Shown here: positions 26,212 to 35,330 of the stretch, piece after piece
Numbering within the stretch: position 1 is the first letter of the stretch
Layout: each line of letters opens with the position of its first letter
Origin: Methanosarcina baikalica
GTDB taxonomy: Archaea; Halobacteriota; Methanosarcinia; Methanosarcinales; Methanosarcinaceae
Reading direction: 5' to 3'
NCBI RefSeq assembly: GCF_031461075.1
Contig: NZ_JAVKPK010000023.1
Location: 1-52,984 of the forward strand
Length of the DNA: 52,984 nucleotides
Translations under genes and position numbers: made by a program
The notes under the pieces: generated by a model
Told to the model about the DNA's origin: nothing
Seen by the model: the letters and a program-made list of their open reading frames with translations, nothing else
The model's database searches: none

Positions 26212-26623
26212 CATCCTAGGCAACACATACTTCTTTTATTTCGAGACTATAGATTTCCTGTTAAACGAGCATACGTATATATTTTGTGTTTTTGTTTCTA
26301 TCAAAAGTGTAGAAAAAGGCGTAAAAATTCATAACTTGGAGATTTATAATAAGAAGTTGGAGATCTGTTTACTTTTTTAGAGAGTTGCATCGTTTTCATA
26401 GTATCTTATTTAATAATTTTACATTAAATAATACGTATTTTTTGAGTTATAATCTTTATTCTTCCATAAAACAGACTATTTTCGTTTATGGTCGTGATGT
26501 TATCAAAGATTGTATTCAGATGACAAATTATATATAAAATTATTGAGTTAGTAAAAGTTCTCTTTTGAGATGAAGAAGACCGTAATCTCTACTAGCAAAT
26601 AGGAGAAAACTGTAAAACCTCTC

Positions 26624-26735
26624 CTGGAATCATGTTTAAATCAGCTATTGTTCAGTAACTAAATGTCGGAAAAGAAATCTATACCATCCTCTGCTTACCT
26701 GAAATCATATTTAAATCAACTATTATTCAGTAATT
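26624..26735 (+). repeat. 75-bp-period imperfect direct repeat with coding character
   Basis: The segment from 26624 recurs from 26699 over about 37 bases. In one shared frame the copies read LESCLNQLLFSN and LKSYLNQLLFSN, and most base changes within the motif are silent. A stop codon separates the copies. This suggests an internally repeated, now broken gene. Confidence 0.5.
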
Positions 26736-27257
26736 CTATGATTACTCAGACCGAGAAAAATGAAAGGTATATAGAGTCAATCATGTTTTACAGAAGATTC
26801 GGTAATCCGCAAATAGTCCTGTCTAAACAAAAGAATGTTTGCCAAAATATATTCCCCAAAAGAAAAAGAGTATATTAAAGATAGTTTTTCAGAAAACCCT
26901 ATCCACCAAATTGATTTAAAAGTCTTATCAGAAGAAAAATAGCTTGTAATGGAAAATAGCTTGTAATAAGAGAAATCAATAAAAGAGCTGTAAAATAATA
27001 TTAAAAGATGTACAAATAGGATTGAGAAATAATATAAATAATATAAATCAGATAGATAAATAGTACACAAAAAAGGTTAAATTTGTTTTAGATTAACCGA
27101 GAAAAAAACTTTGCTCTGTAAAATATTCTGCATACTATCTGTTTTTAACTTTTATTTCACATTTCTATTTCCCGCGTGTTTTAGCCAACTTCATACTCAA
27201 TTTTTCTGGTCCTCGGTCTTCATAAATGATTCAATTAATTCTTCACGCTAGTTAACA

Positions 27258-27755
27258 TCAATTAATTTCTATTTCAACGGGTTTTTCTTCAGCACAACGT
27301 CTGAAAGTAACTTCAAGCACTCCGTTTTTATAGGTGGCTTTTGCACTCTTCGGGTCCACCCGGACCGGGAGCTCCACATCTTCAGAATATTCGGAAGACC
27401 CGAGTATCCTGATTTCCAGATTTTGAGCAGTCGCGTGCAGCAGAAGATTTTCCGTTCCAATTTCCGGGAACTCTGCAAGTACGTGTACTAATTCTTCGTT
27501 TTCAAAGATATCAATTAAAGGATCTTGTATTTCGGAGGAGAAGAGATTATCTTCATCTTGAGAATCTTCCGAAACGTTTCCAAACTCCCGGAGTTCTGGA
27601 TCTTCCCCCGGGCGACGAATGATAGAAAATCCGTAAACGAATGGAACGGACTCTCCCATTTCTTCCAGGAGGGCTTCGATCATTTCTTCCAGGTTGTCAA
27701 AAAGTTCAGATCCAAAATCTTCAAAGAAATCCTTTTTTTTTCTTATGCCCACCAT
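27258..27755 (-). CDS. Hsp20/alpha-crystallin small heat-shock protein, divergent copy
   Basis: Small heat-shock proteins form oligomers that hold unfolding proteins. The 165-residue protein has an acidic N-terminal half (EEMIEALLEEMGESVPFVYGF) and an alpha-crystallin domain at about 80-160 that ends with the family signature ATYKNGVLEVTF. It shares the FVYGFS...RPGEDPE(L/I)REFGN block with the next gene upstream, showing an old tandem duplication, but is more divergent and lacks an IxI-like C-terminal tail beyond VEIEIN. ATG 27755 follows GAGG at six bases. It is the last gene of the cluster led by an ArsR-type regulator. Confidence 0.85.
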   Translation of the reverse strand: MVGIRKKKDFFEDFGSELFDNLEEMIEALLEEMGESVPFVYGFSIIRRPGEDPELREFGNVSEDSQDEDNLFSSEIQDPLIDIFENEELVHVLAEFPEIGTENLLLHATAQNLEIRILGSSEYSEDVELPVRVDPKSAKATYKNGVLEVTFRRCAEEKPVEIEIN

Positions 27756-27835
27756 TATTACCTCTGCTTTTCCTCACGCTGTTGCGATTACATCACAACT
27801 CCCAGAAAATCTCTGATTTTCTGTGCTCCCGAGAA

Positions 27836-28363
27836 TCACTCAACATTGATTGAGGTTCGAGAACTGGATTCCAGCCGTTTAAAGGTAACTTCCAGCACAC
27901 CGTTTTTGTATGTGGCTTTCGCACTCTGGGGGTCCACCTTTACGGGCAGTTCCACACGTTCGGAATATTTTGGATTCCCATCTATTGTTTCGATGTCAAG
28001 TATTAAATCAGTTGCGTTCAGTACGATGTTTTCTTTCTCGATGCCAGGCATCTCAGCAATCACATGCACAGTCTCTTCGGCTTCCAGGACATCAATCAGG
28101 GGTTTTCTTATGTCCAGATAACGCTTTTCTCCGGTTTCTCTCTGCTCAAACATAGGGATATTTCCGAATTCGCGGATTTCTGGATCTTCTCCTGGCCGCT
28201 GGGTTACGGAAAATCCGTAGACAAAAGGATGCTGTCCGAAATTTTCCACACTCATACCCATTGCCCTGCTGAGGCGGCCAAACATTTCGTCCATATCCTG
28301 AAGGGGGTCAATTCCGAATACTTCACCGAAAAAATGTCTTCTTTTTTTGATGTCTCTGTCCAT
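27836..28363 (-). CDS. Hsp20/alpha-crystallin small heat-shock protein
   Basis: The 175-residue chaperone has an N-terminal region with MDEMFGRLSRAMGMS, a linker with RPGEDPEIREFGNIP, and an alpha-crystallin domain at about 85-170 with ETVHVIAEMPGIEKENIVL and the signature ATYKNGVLEVTFKR. ATG 28363 follows GGAGTGA. It lies 80 bp upstream of the divergent Hsp20 copy and 178 bp downstream of cdc48, all on the minus strand, suggesting coordinated expression of a holdase pair and an unfoldase. Confidence 0.92.
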   Translation of the reverse strand: MDRDIKKRRHFFGEVFGIDPLQDMDEMFGRLSRAMGMSVENFGQHPFVYGFSVTQRPGEDPEIREFGNIPMFEQRETGEKRYLDIRKPLIDVLEAEETVHVIAEMPGIEKENIVLNATDLILDIETIDGNPKYSERVELPVKVDPQSAKATYKNGVLEVTFKRLESSSRTSINVE

Positions 28364-28541
28364 ACAATCACTCCATTATTAATTTATCCATTCGTAATTT
28401 CATTATCAGGTGAGTATTAATTAAATCAATCATTATTCTTTGAGTAGTACCTTAATCTATCAAAATTGAAAAGGCTAGGATTTGCCGAACTGCAAGGAAG
28501 CAGGCTTACTCAGCCTGAAATAAACCTGGGACATTTTTATG

Positions 28542-30770
28542 TTAGATTTCATTTTCCTGCTTTGCATCTCCTGAAGCTTCTTCTCCAAACTCGGTTGCAT
28601 ATTTAGCAAAGAGTTCGGCACTCTGTTCATAAGACGAGAGAGATTCCCTGGATGTTGTTGGCTTCACACGCCGGATTGCACGTTCAAAGTGCTTCTTCGA
28701 AATCTTGACTTTTCCTGCCAGTTCCTCAATATCCTTTCGGCTAATCCCTGGAGTGACTATCTCTCTTAGAGCCAGCATTGCAGCTTCCCTGCAAATGCCC
28801 TCGATATCTGCACCCACGTACCCTTCGGTTATGTCAGCAAGTTCGGGGAGTTTAACATCATCTGCAAGGGGTTTTCCCTCTGTATGGATCTCAAAGATCT
28901 TTTCCCGACCTGCTTTTTCAGGCGGCTTAATATAGATGAGCCTATCAAAACGGCCAGGCCTTAGGAGAGCAGGATCTACCATATCAGGCCGATTCGTGGC
29001 CGCAACAATTATTACATCTTTAAGTTCCTCTACCCCATCCAGCTCGGTAAGAATCTGGCTGACAACTCTTTCGGAGACGTGCGTATCGGAACCAGAACTT
29101 CTTTGAGGAGCAATTGAATCGATCTCGTCAAAGAAAATAACAGTTGGAGCAGCCTGTTTCGCTTTCCTGAAGGTTTCTCTGATTGCACGCTCGGATTCAC
29201 CCACATATTTGCTGAGCAGTTCGGGACCTTTGATGCTGATGAAATTGGCTTCGCTTTCACTGGCAACAGCCTTTGCAAGCATAGTTTTACCTGTACCCGG
29301 GGGACCGAACAGCAATATTCCGCGGGGGGGCTTTATACTGACAATCTGGAATATTTCAGGATACTTCAGGGGCCATTCTACAGCCTCAATAAGTTCCTGT
29401 TTTGCATTTTCAAGTCCTCCAATGTCGTCCCAGCCCACATGCGGAACTTCAACATAGACCTCCCTCATAGCTGAAGGTTCGATGTTCTTCAGAGCTTCCC
29501 TGAAATCCTCTTTTGTGACCACGAGGTTATCAAGAATTTCCTGCGGAATTTCTTCTTCGATATCGATCTCGGGAGTTATCCTTCTGAGGGCATGCATTGC
29601 AGCTTCCTTACAGAGAGAAGACAGATCGGCTCCCACGAAACCATGGGTCACATCGGCAATTTCACCAAGGTTTACCTCCTGTTCAATGGGCATGCCTCTT
29701 GTGTGAATGAGAAGAATCTGCTTCCTGCCATTCCGATCAGGAATTCCGATTTCGATCTCCCTGTCAAACCTTCCACCACGGCGTAGAGCTTCATCGATTG
29801 AGTTCGGACGGTTCGTAGCAGCGATTACCACTACCTCACCTCTGGACTTAAGCCCGTCCATGAGGGAGAGCAGCTGGGCAACTACCCTGCGCTCCATTTC
29901 TCCTGTAACTTCACCACGCTTGGGGGCAATGGAATCAATCTCGTCTATGAAGATAATCGAAGGTGCATCTTTTTCAGCTTCCTCAAAAATCTCACGGAGC
30001 TTCTGCTCGCTTTCTCCGTAATACTTGGAAACAATCTCAGGCCCGCTGATAGTGATGAAATTGGCATCAGTTTCACTTGCAACTGCCTTTGCAATCATCG
30101 TCTTGCCCGTTCCAGGAGGCCCGTGAAGAAGCACTCCTTTGGGGGGCTCAATGCCAAGTTTCTGGAAGAGTTCAGGATGTCTTAACGGCAGCTCGATCAT
30201 TTCCCTGACAAGCTGAATTTCCCTCCTGAGCCCACCTATATCTTCATATGATATGCCTTCTGGAGTTTTGATTTCCTGAACAGATTTTTCCTTAATTACA
30301 ATTTCAGTGTCCTTGGTAACTACAACAGGCCCTGCGGGTCTTGTAGATGCAACCACGAAGGTCAGAGGACTATTCACAGTTTCCACCCTGATCTGCTGGC
30401 CTTTGTTCAAAGGTCTTCCCTCGATAATTCTGAGGATGTAATGTGCACCTCCAACGAGCCTTACAGGCTGGGAAGGAGCGAGGGTAACCCTCTGAGCATG
30501 TTTTGCCTGGACTTTCTGGATAGTGACCCTGTCGTCAATTCCCACTTTTGCATTGCTGCGCAGGTTTCCGTCTATCCGTATCCTGTTTTCCTGCTCGTGT
30601 TCTACATTTGGCCAGACAATTGCATAAGCCTTGGCTTTTCCCGAGATCTCAACTATGTCCCCGCTTACCAGCCCCATTTGCTGCATCAGCCGGGTATCAA
30701 TTCTCGCAATTCCCCTGCCCACGTCCTTATGATAAGCTTCAGCTACTCTCAAATTCATTTCTTCAATCAT
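28542..30770 (-). CDS. cdc48: Cdc48/VCP-like AAA ATPase
   Basis: This 742-residue hexameric unfoldase pulls proteins apart for the proteasome and other fates. Seen in order: the N-terminal double-psi barrel region (residues 1-190), AAA module D1 with Walker A GPPGTGKT at 217-224 and Walker B IIFIDEID, module D2 with a second GPPGTGKT near 490 and VIFFDEID, arginine-finger regions (RGGRFDREIEIG, RPGRFDRLIY), and a short acidic C terminus. Its ATG (30770) overlaps the stop codon of the upstream regulator by the four bases ATGA, so translation is coupled. Hsp20 genes follow downstream. Confidence 0.97.
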   Translation of the reverse strand: MIEEMNLRVAEAYHKDVGRGIARIDTRLMQQMGLVSGDIVEISGKAKAYAIVWPNVEHEQENRIRIDGNLRSNAKVGIDDRVTIQKVQAKHAQRVTLAPSQPVRLVGGAHYILRIIEGRPLNKGQQIRVETVNSPLTFVVASTRPAGPVVVTKDTEIVIKEKSVQEIKTPEGISYEDIGGLRREIQLVREMIELPLRHPELFQKLGIEPPKGVLLHGPPGTGKTMIAKAVASETDANFITISGPEIVSKYYGESEQKLREIFEEAEKDAPSIIFIDEIDSIAPKRGEVTGEMERRVVAQLLSLMDGLKSRGEVVVIAATNRPNSIDEALRRGGRFDREIEIGIPDRNGRKQILLIHTRGMPIEQEVNLGEIADVTHGFVGADLSSLCKEAAMHALRRITPEIDIEEEIPQEILDNLVVTKEDFREALKNIEPSAMREVYVEVPHVGWDDIGGLENAKQELIEAVEWPLKYPEIFQIVSIKPPRGILLFGPPGTGKTMLAKAVASESEANFISIKGPELLSKYVGESERAIRETFRKAKQAAPTVIFFDEIDSIAPQRSSGSDTHVSERVVSQILTELDGVEELKDVIIVAATNRPDMVDPALLRPGRFDRLIYIKPPEKAGREKIFEIHTEGKPLADDVKLPELADITEGYVGADIEGICREAAMLALREIVTPGISRKDIEELAGKVKISKKHFERAIRRVKPTTSRESLSSYEQSAELFAKYATEFGEEASGDAKQENEI

Positions 30771-31459
30771 TTCTTCTCAACTCCGGTCTCACATATTTTC
30801 CAGTAGTGCTGATTATTTTTGATTCTGTATTCAATAAACCCTCTCTCTGCAAGGTCTATCAGATTAGCATTAATAATACTCGGGTGCAGGCGCAGGTTGT
30901 AACATAGGGCAGCTAGAGTGGTTTCGTTTTTCAGAATCTCAAACAGGAGTTCGCACTCCACGGGGTTTCTGGCAACCTTTTCGATTGAATCCAGGCAATG
31001 GTCCATTATTTCTGTATACTCGACCTGAAGCTGTTGCTGCATCTGTGCAAGCTCTTCCTGCCTCATCTTCAACTCCTGAAGCCTGCTGCTCAGTTTCAGA
31101 AAGAAAACAGACGACTCCTCTTTAGGAGGAGAATCCTTTTTTTCAGCAGCAGGAGACTCTCCTTTTTTCTCCCTGTCAAAAGCGATGTCGTGAAGTGCCA
31201 CTGTATAGGCATACGGGGATACTGACACTTCAAGCCGCATGTTATTTGCGATATTGAAGTACTTGCGTCTCTGTTCATCTACGCTGCATTCTATAAGCCC
31301 TGCCTGTTCAAGCATGCTCAGATGACTTATTATGGCTTTTGGCCCTACTCTCAGCCTGCCAGAAATCTCACTGACATAGCAGGGGCGGTTTGCAAGAAGT
31401 TGAATAATTTTCCTGCGATTTTCATTCCCCAGGATGTCAAGTAATTTTGCTGAATCCAT
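30767..31459 (-). CDS. ArsR-type winged-helix transcription regulator leading the cdc48-hsp20 cluster
   Basis: The 230-residue protein begins with an ArsR-like winged helix (LLDILGNENRRKIIQLLANRPCYVSEISGRL, then GPKAIISHLSMLEQAGLIE), a low-complexity linker near 100-118, a coiled-coil-like segment (LQELKMRQEELAQMQQQLQV) and a C-terminal second helical module. No metal-binding Cys set typical of arsenic sensors is seen. Its overlap with cdc48 and co-orientation with two hsp20 genes suggest a role in stress-gene control, comparable in position to heat-shock regulators such as Phr in Pyrococcus, but that function is inference. GAGGGG is just upstream of ATG 31459. Confidence 0.85.
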   Translation of the reverse strand: MDSAKLLDILGNENRRKIIQLLANRPCYVSEISGRLRVGPKAIISHLSMLEQAGLIECSVDEQRRKYFNIANNMRLEVSVSPYAYTVALHDIAFDREKKGESPAAEKKDSPPKEESSVFFLKLSSRLQELKMRQEELAQMQQQLQVEYTEIMDHCLDSIEKVARNPVECELLFEILKNETTLAALCYNLRLHPSIINANLIDLAERGFIEYRIKNNQHYWKICETGVEKK

Positions 31460-31499
31460 TTTCCCCTCTGATAATTGTCTAAATTTTATGAGATATTAA

Positions 31500-31511
31500 G
31501 GCACTAATGCC
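31500..31511. promoter_or_regulatory. Near-palindrome in the promoter region of the ArsR-type gene
   Basis: GGCACTAATGCC has symmetric GGCA/TGCC ends and lies about 40 bp upstream of the regulator start, with AT-rich sequence between. It could be an operator for autoregulation. No other copy of it was noticed near the hsp20 starts. Confidence 0.25.
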
Positions 31512-32082
31512 GAACTTTTGTATGTTGTCTGTTTTTTAGAATTTTTCAGATTATAGTGCATCATAGTTGGGAGTAAATTCGGACAGGAATACGAAAAATC
31601 CCTGCCTGAAACCTTGTCAAGAAGACCAAAACTGTAAAGAAGTATACATAAGATAATAACCTATAGTTAGCAGTTATTATATATAAATGTTAGTATTGAG
31701 AGTTATGTTCGTTTTATGACTAAACAAGTAAATGTACCGTCAGGTATGATAAGATGTTTCATGCAGACCCCAGCTTAGAAATAAAAATAACATGATTCCA
31801 AATCAAGTATAGATCTGTCTTTTTTTAAAAGAGATTTATTAATTTAGACCGTGATATTCAAATTTTGAATATATAAATTGAAGAATATAAAAGATATCAA
31901 AAGTGATTAAAGGGTTGAAATGAAAAATATACATATGGAAAATATTCAAAGCTGATAGGATAATATAAGGGGATAATAAAAGAGAGAAATAAATCGATTA
32001 TAATAGAGGGACTATCCGAAAAAGTATTTTTCAACAATATCCAGGCAACAAATTTCCGGAAAATTTTATGTGAATTTAAAAA
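31512..32082. other. AT-rich intergenic region
   Basis: No gene, repeat or convincing structure is seen over about 570 bp between the regulator gene and the Zn-ribbon gene. The sequence is strongly AT-rich. Confidence 0.5.
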
Positions 32083-32541
32083 TCATTTCTGTTTTCTTGA
32101 TTTTTTTTTCTCTTTTTGTTTTTCCTTCTGCTGGTTGAAAACTGAGGGCAAATGTAGGGCGTAAGAACCTTCTTCTCTAATTGCCATAACTAGTTCTTTT
32201 CTTTCAAGAAGGGAGTCCAGGTTAAGTTCATAGGAGCCGGGCCCAAGAATCCTTACAGACTCTACTCTGTCTTCATCTGTTTTCCCTTCGGCTTCTGGTT
32301 CCTTATTTCGGTTTTCCTGTTCAGAAGCTAGAGCCTCATCAATATTTCTGACAACTTCATCCAGAGAGGATTCCAGATCCAGCTTTTGTTCTCCCAGAAC
32401 GGGCCTTCCCTGGTTTTCCGAACCTTCGAATTCCTTTTTTACATAAAGGAATTTATTCCAGCCGCAGTTCGGGCAGCCGCTTAGGACGACAGTATCTCCG
32501 TCTTCAAAAATGGTTCCGCATCTGGTGCATCTGTGGGGCAT
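32083..32541 (-). CDS. Archaeal Zn-ribbon protein (COG3364-like)
   Basis: The 152-residue protein has an N-terminal zinc ribbon, CTRCGTIFEDGD...SGCPNCGWNKF (two CxxC pairs, residues about 5-8 and 23-26), an acidic middle with a predicted coiled segment (LDLESSLDEVVRNIDEAL), a conserved C-terminal module VRILGPGSYELNLDSLLERKE...VMAIREEGSYALHLPS, and a lysine-rich tail. This layout matches the conserved archaeal Zn-ribbon group COG3364 of unknown function. ATG 32541 follows GGTGA. Two 30-bp direct repeats lie in its upstream region. Confidence 0.75.
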   Translation of the reverse strand: MPHRCTRCGTIFEDGDTVVLSGCPNCGWNKFLYVKKEFEGSENQGRPVLGEQKLDLESSLDEVVRNIDEALASEQENRNKEPEAEGKTDEDRVESVRILGPGSYELNLDSLLERKELVMAIREEGSYALHLPSVFNQQKEKQKEKKKSRKQK

Positions 32542-32600
32542 GAATTCACCGGCAATATATAATATGAACTAATTTCGTAAATGATACAACTATATAGTCA

Positions 32601-32693
32601 GTACCTTAAACAGATACTCTGAATAGGTATCCAGAGTAGCAAATTTAAATGATATCTGGATGGGTACTTTAAATAGATACCCTAAATAGATAT
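32601..32693. repeat. Two 30-bp imperfect direct repeats upstream of the Zn-ribbon gene
   Basis: The segments 32601-32630 and 32664-32693 match at 25 of 30 positions (both of the form GTACyTTAAAyAGATAC). All differences are transitions. They sit 60-150 bp upstream of ATG 32541 on the minus strand and could be tandem regulator sites or duplicated promoter elements. Confidence 0.5.
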
Positions 32694-32856
32694 GCATATT
32701 TGTATTTACGGTTTAACATTTATTTTTAAGCGAAAAAGAAATCTCCAGGCGGCAAGGGCAAAAAAACTCCTTCGGGTTGCAAATCTCTTCCGGCTTTCCA
32801 GTGGGAAGCATGGATTATTAACCTGATGATGAATATAAATTTACAGTAAAGTTTTT

Positions 32857-33531
32857 TTATAAAAGCCTCCAGTGCCTCATTCCATTTATGGTTCCGGAAC
32901 TGACCCTGCGGACCCTCTCCATCTCCTCGAGGACTTCTGGAAGTCTTCCTGGCTGAGTGATTTCAAAAACAACAGAGTCAACTGCATGGTTTATATAAAG
33001 GCTGTGTTTGAGATCTTCAAGATTCCATTGTTTTTGAGGGTCTTTTTTCATGCATTTGGTCAGGATGCTGATCATATCTTCCATGAAATTCCAGGGATAG
33101 ACAATCCAGGCCCAATCCTCGAGCCGTTCACCCACGTAATCGGGGTCGAGTTTCGAACTTCCCAGATACTGTAATGAAGCAGTCCTGACTTCCTTGGGAT
33201 TCCGACCTTCCACATAAGCCTTGGCACTCAGCATACTTTCTCCGGAATCAACGATATCGTCCACGATAAGCACTTTTTTGCCTTCCATCACATTGTCTGA
33301 AAGGGGGTATCGGATGTAAGGCTCACCGCTATCGATAGCCACAGATCCTATATAATGCTCGATTTTAAGACTGGAGAGGTCGTCAAGTCCCAGAAAATCA
33401 CAGAGTACGCGCCCGGCAAACCAGCCGCCCCTGGCAAGCGCAATAATTACTTCCGGTTCATATCCCGAACGTTTAATTTCTTTTGAGACATTTCGGCACA
33501 AGTTATAAATGTAATCCCAATTCGTAAACAC
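32857..33531 (-). CDS. Phosphoribosyltransferase family protein (COG2236-like)
   Basis: The type I phosphoribosyltransferase PRPP loop VLIVDDIVDSGES is clear, preceded by IALARGGWFAGRVLCDFLG as the PPi loop. The fold is followed by a C-terminal extension of about 100 residues with WAWIVYPWNFMEDM, seen in the COG2236 group often annotated as predicted purine (xanthine/hypoxanthine) phosphoribosyltransferases. The base used is not deducible. The 224-residue frame starts at GTG 33531 with no clear ribosome site, so the transcript could be leaderless. Flanked by gaps of 315 and 355 bp. Confidence 0.82.
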   Translation of the reverse strand: MFTNWDYIYNLCRNVSKEIKRSGYEPEVIIALARGGWFAGRVLCDFLGLDDLSSLKIEHYIGSVAIDSGEPYIRYPLSDNVMEGKKVLIVDDIVDSGESMLSAKAYVEGRNPKEVRTASLQYLGSSKLDPDYVGERLEDWAWIVYPWNFMEDMISILTKCMKKDPQKQWNLEDLKHSLYINHAVDSVVFEITQPGRLPEVLEEMERVRRVSSGTINGMRHWRLL

Positions 33532-33886
33532 ACATTTGAACGATTCTATGCAAAACCCTCCATGATCCGGAATTTGCGCATTTGGTAAGGATACTCACTG
33601 TTTCAGGGGTATGCACTTCCCAAGTTCTATCTTCGAGCTATATAATAAATCATAGACTTTAAGGTTTCTTATCTTGTCAAAGGATAGTAAGGAAAAGATT
33701 AAAAGAGAAATATTTAAAAGGTATATGAGAAACTCTCGCTATCCTGAGAAATGCAATTAAAGTTGCATTTCAGAAAGTATTCAAATTATCTCTCACAAAA
33801 GTAGCAAGTTATTTTATGAACTTTTCCTGAAAAACCGAAGGAAAATAAGTCTTTCACAGAAGTGCGAAACGTGGAAAGTGAAATCA
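33532..33886. other. Divergent promoter region
   Basis: About 355 bp between the minus-strand phosphoribosyltransferase and the plus-strand regulator. TATA-like runs exist on both strands (for example tatataataaat near 33639). No gene is seen. Confidence 0.45.
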
Positions 33887-34669
33887 ATGGATAAAGCCCT
33901 GATAGACCTGCTCTTTATGTCCCAGAAAAGAAGAGACCTTTTGCTTCTGCTCAAAAATGGAGAAAAAACGATAGAAGAAATTGTAGATATTCTTAATGTC
34001 AACTCGACAGGAATGCTCCCTCAAATCAAAAAACTGAAAGATGCGCATCTGGTTCTTCAGGAAGAGGGGGAATACAGACTTACTCCTCTTGCGGAAATTC
34101 TTGTCGAAAAAATGGAGCCCCTGCTCGATACTCTGAAGGTCATTGAGGGAAATGCGGACTATTGGCGGGAACGAGATCTCAGCGGCTTACCAACCGCATT
34201 TCTAGAAAGGCTTGATGAATTAAAACCCTGTTCCATTGTTAAACCAGATCCGGACAATATTTTTGAACCTCCTGCCGTATTTCGGGAGAATATAGAAAAA
34301 TCAAAAAAAATACTCTCTTTTTCTTCAATATTCCATCCGGTATTTTCAGGAATATTTCTGGATAATCAAGATGATGGTACCGAGATAACCCTCATAGTAA
34401 CAAAAAAAATCTATGAAAGACTAAAAAACGATTTTGAAAAAGAACTGAAACTTTATCTGTCGAAGGAAAAAAAGCGGCTTTTTATCTGTATTGACGAGAT
34501 AAAGGTAGCCATGCTGATCAAAACCGAATTCTTCATGGCTGCTGACTTTCTTACTTCGAAAGGCGCTTTTGACCAGGAAACCATTATAGGCTTCGAGCCT
34601 GCTCCTCTGAAGTGGGCTGAAGACCTTATTCTGAATTACAGAGACCGGGCTCAGGAAATAGAAAGGTAA
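33887..34669 (+). CDS. Winged-helix regulator with DUF1724/FilR1-type domain
   Basis: The protein has a winged-helix N terminus (LIDLLFMSQKRRDLLLLLKNGEKTIEEIVDIL, then MLPQIKKLKDAHLV) and a longer C-terminal domain with AFLERLDELKPCSIVKPDPDNIFEPP, as in the DUF1724/FilR1 family that is expanded in Methanosarcinales. Family members include the Msr regulators of methyltransferase genes; the target here is unknown and no methyltransferase is adjacent. ATG 33887 is preferred over GTG 33878 because GTGGAAAGTGA precedes it. The 3' end overlaps by 19 bp the end of a broken gene on the other strand. Confidence 0.82.
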   Translation: MDKALIDLLFMSQKRRDLLLLLKNGEKTIEEIVDILNVNSTGMLPQIKKLKDAHLVLQEEGEYRLTPLAEILVEKMEPLLDTLKVIEGNADYWRERDLSGLPTAFLERLDELKPCSIVKPDPDNIFEPPAVFRENIEKSKKILSFSSIFHPVFSGIFLDNQDDGTEITLIVTKKIYERLKNDFEKELKLYLSKEKKRLFICIDEIKVAMLIKTEFFMAADFLTSKGAFDQETIIGFEPAPLKWAEDLILNYRDRAQEIER

Positions 34670-35330
34670 ATCCAGAAAAGGAAATTCGCGATTGAGAACT
34701 TGATGTCAACATAGATTTTCCCGTCTTTGCAAACGAAAAAATACCTTGAATTTTCCTTATAAAGACCCCCTGTTTTGTATCCGCAAATATTATATTTTTC
34801 CTTATCAAGAATTTTAATCCTGAACCCGAATTTGTTCAAACTGTTTTTCTTCAGCAGAGTGTAATAATACTTCGGCGTTCCGTTTAAAAAATGAAATACT
34901 CTCTCAATATCCCACTCATTCCATTTTATAAACTCGTTGTATTCGTCAGATTAATTTCTATGGCTCTCACCGTTGGATTTGTTATTGATTGCTTTATTCT
35001 GAGAACATCTCCTTTTTCAAGGCATCATCATCTTTGAAAGCAATTTTATTGCCATCAGAGATAACTTTTGATTAACTTCTTCGAGTTTTTCACCAGGGAG
35101 TATGAGGATCCTTTCCTGGTAAATGATATCACCCGTATCATCCCCCTTATTCACATAATAAAGAGCTACTCCGGGATTCAGGACATAATCATAATATTCC
35201 CAAAAAAGTAGAGCTGGTCCTCTATTCCGGAAGATGTGAATAATGGATATTAACGGTCCCAAATTTTGAGTTTGGAGATCAGCTCAAAGATAAAGAGTTG
35301 GGCTTTAATATTGAATTCATTGGTCATCGG
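34651..35330 (-). pseudogene. Broken formyltransferase gene
   Basis: Conceptual translation of the minus strand gives pieces of a formyltransferase: FRNRGPALLFWEYY, NPGVALYYVNKGDDTGDIIY (the formyltransferase core ending in DTGDII), then FIKWNEWDIERVFHFLNGTP and GYKTGGLYKENSRYFFVCKD, like the C-terminal half of sugar or methionyl-tRNA formyltransferase relatives. The core and C-terminal parts are in one frame but split by TGA at 35017-35019 and a second stop (TAA) about 80 bp further on. The N-terminal piece (ELISKLKI) appears in a shifted frame. At least two stops plus one frameshift make it inactive; the left edge is clear, the right edge near 35330 is approximate. Confidence 0.75.

Larger units (their letters stand above)
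25670..27257. other. Long relic-rich intergenic region
   Basis: About 1.6 kb with no intact gene. It holds several coding-like fragments: an open frame at 26071-26211, a duplicated motif at 26624-26735, and a 35-codon frame at 26835-26942 (MFAKIYSPKEKEYIKDSFSE at its start). Two direct copies of AAAATAGCTTGTAAT lie at about 26937-26951 and 26954-26968. The pattern suggests decayed genes. Confidence 0.5.

Noticed and set aside
27525..28420. + strand open frames opposite the hsp20 genes
   Set aside because: Antisense shadows of two clear small heat-shock protein genes.
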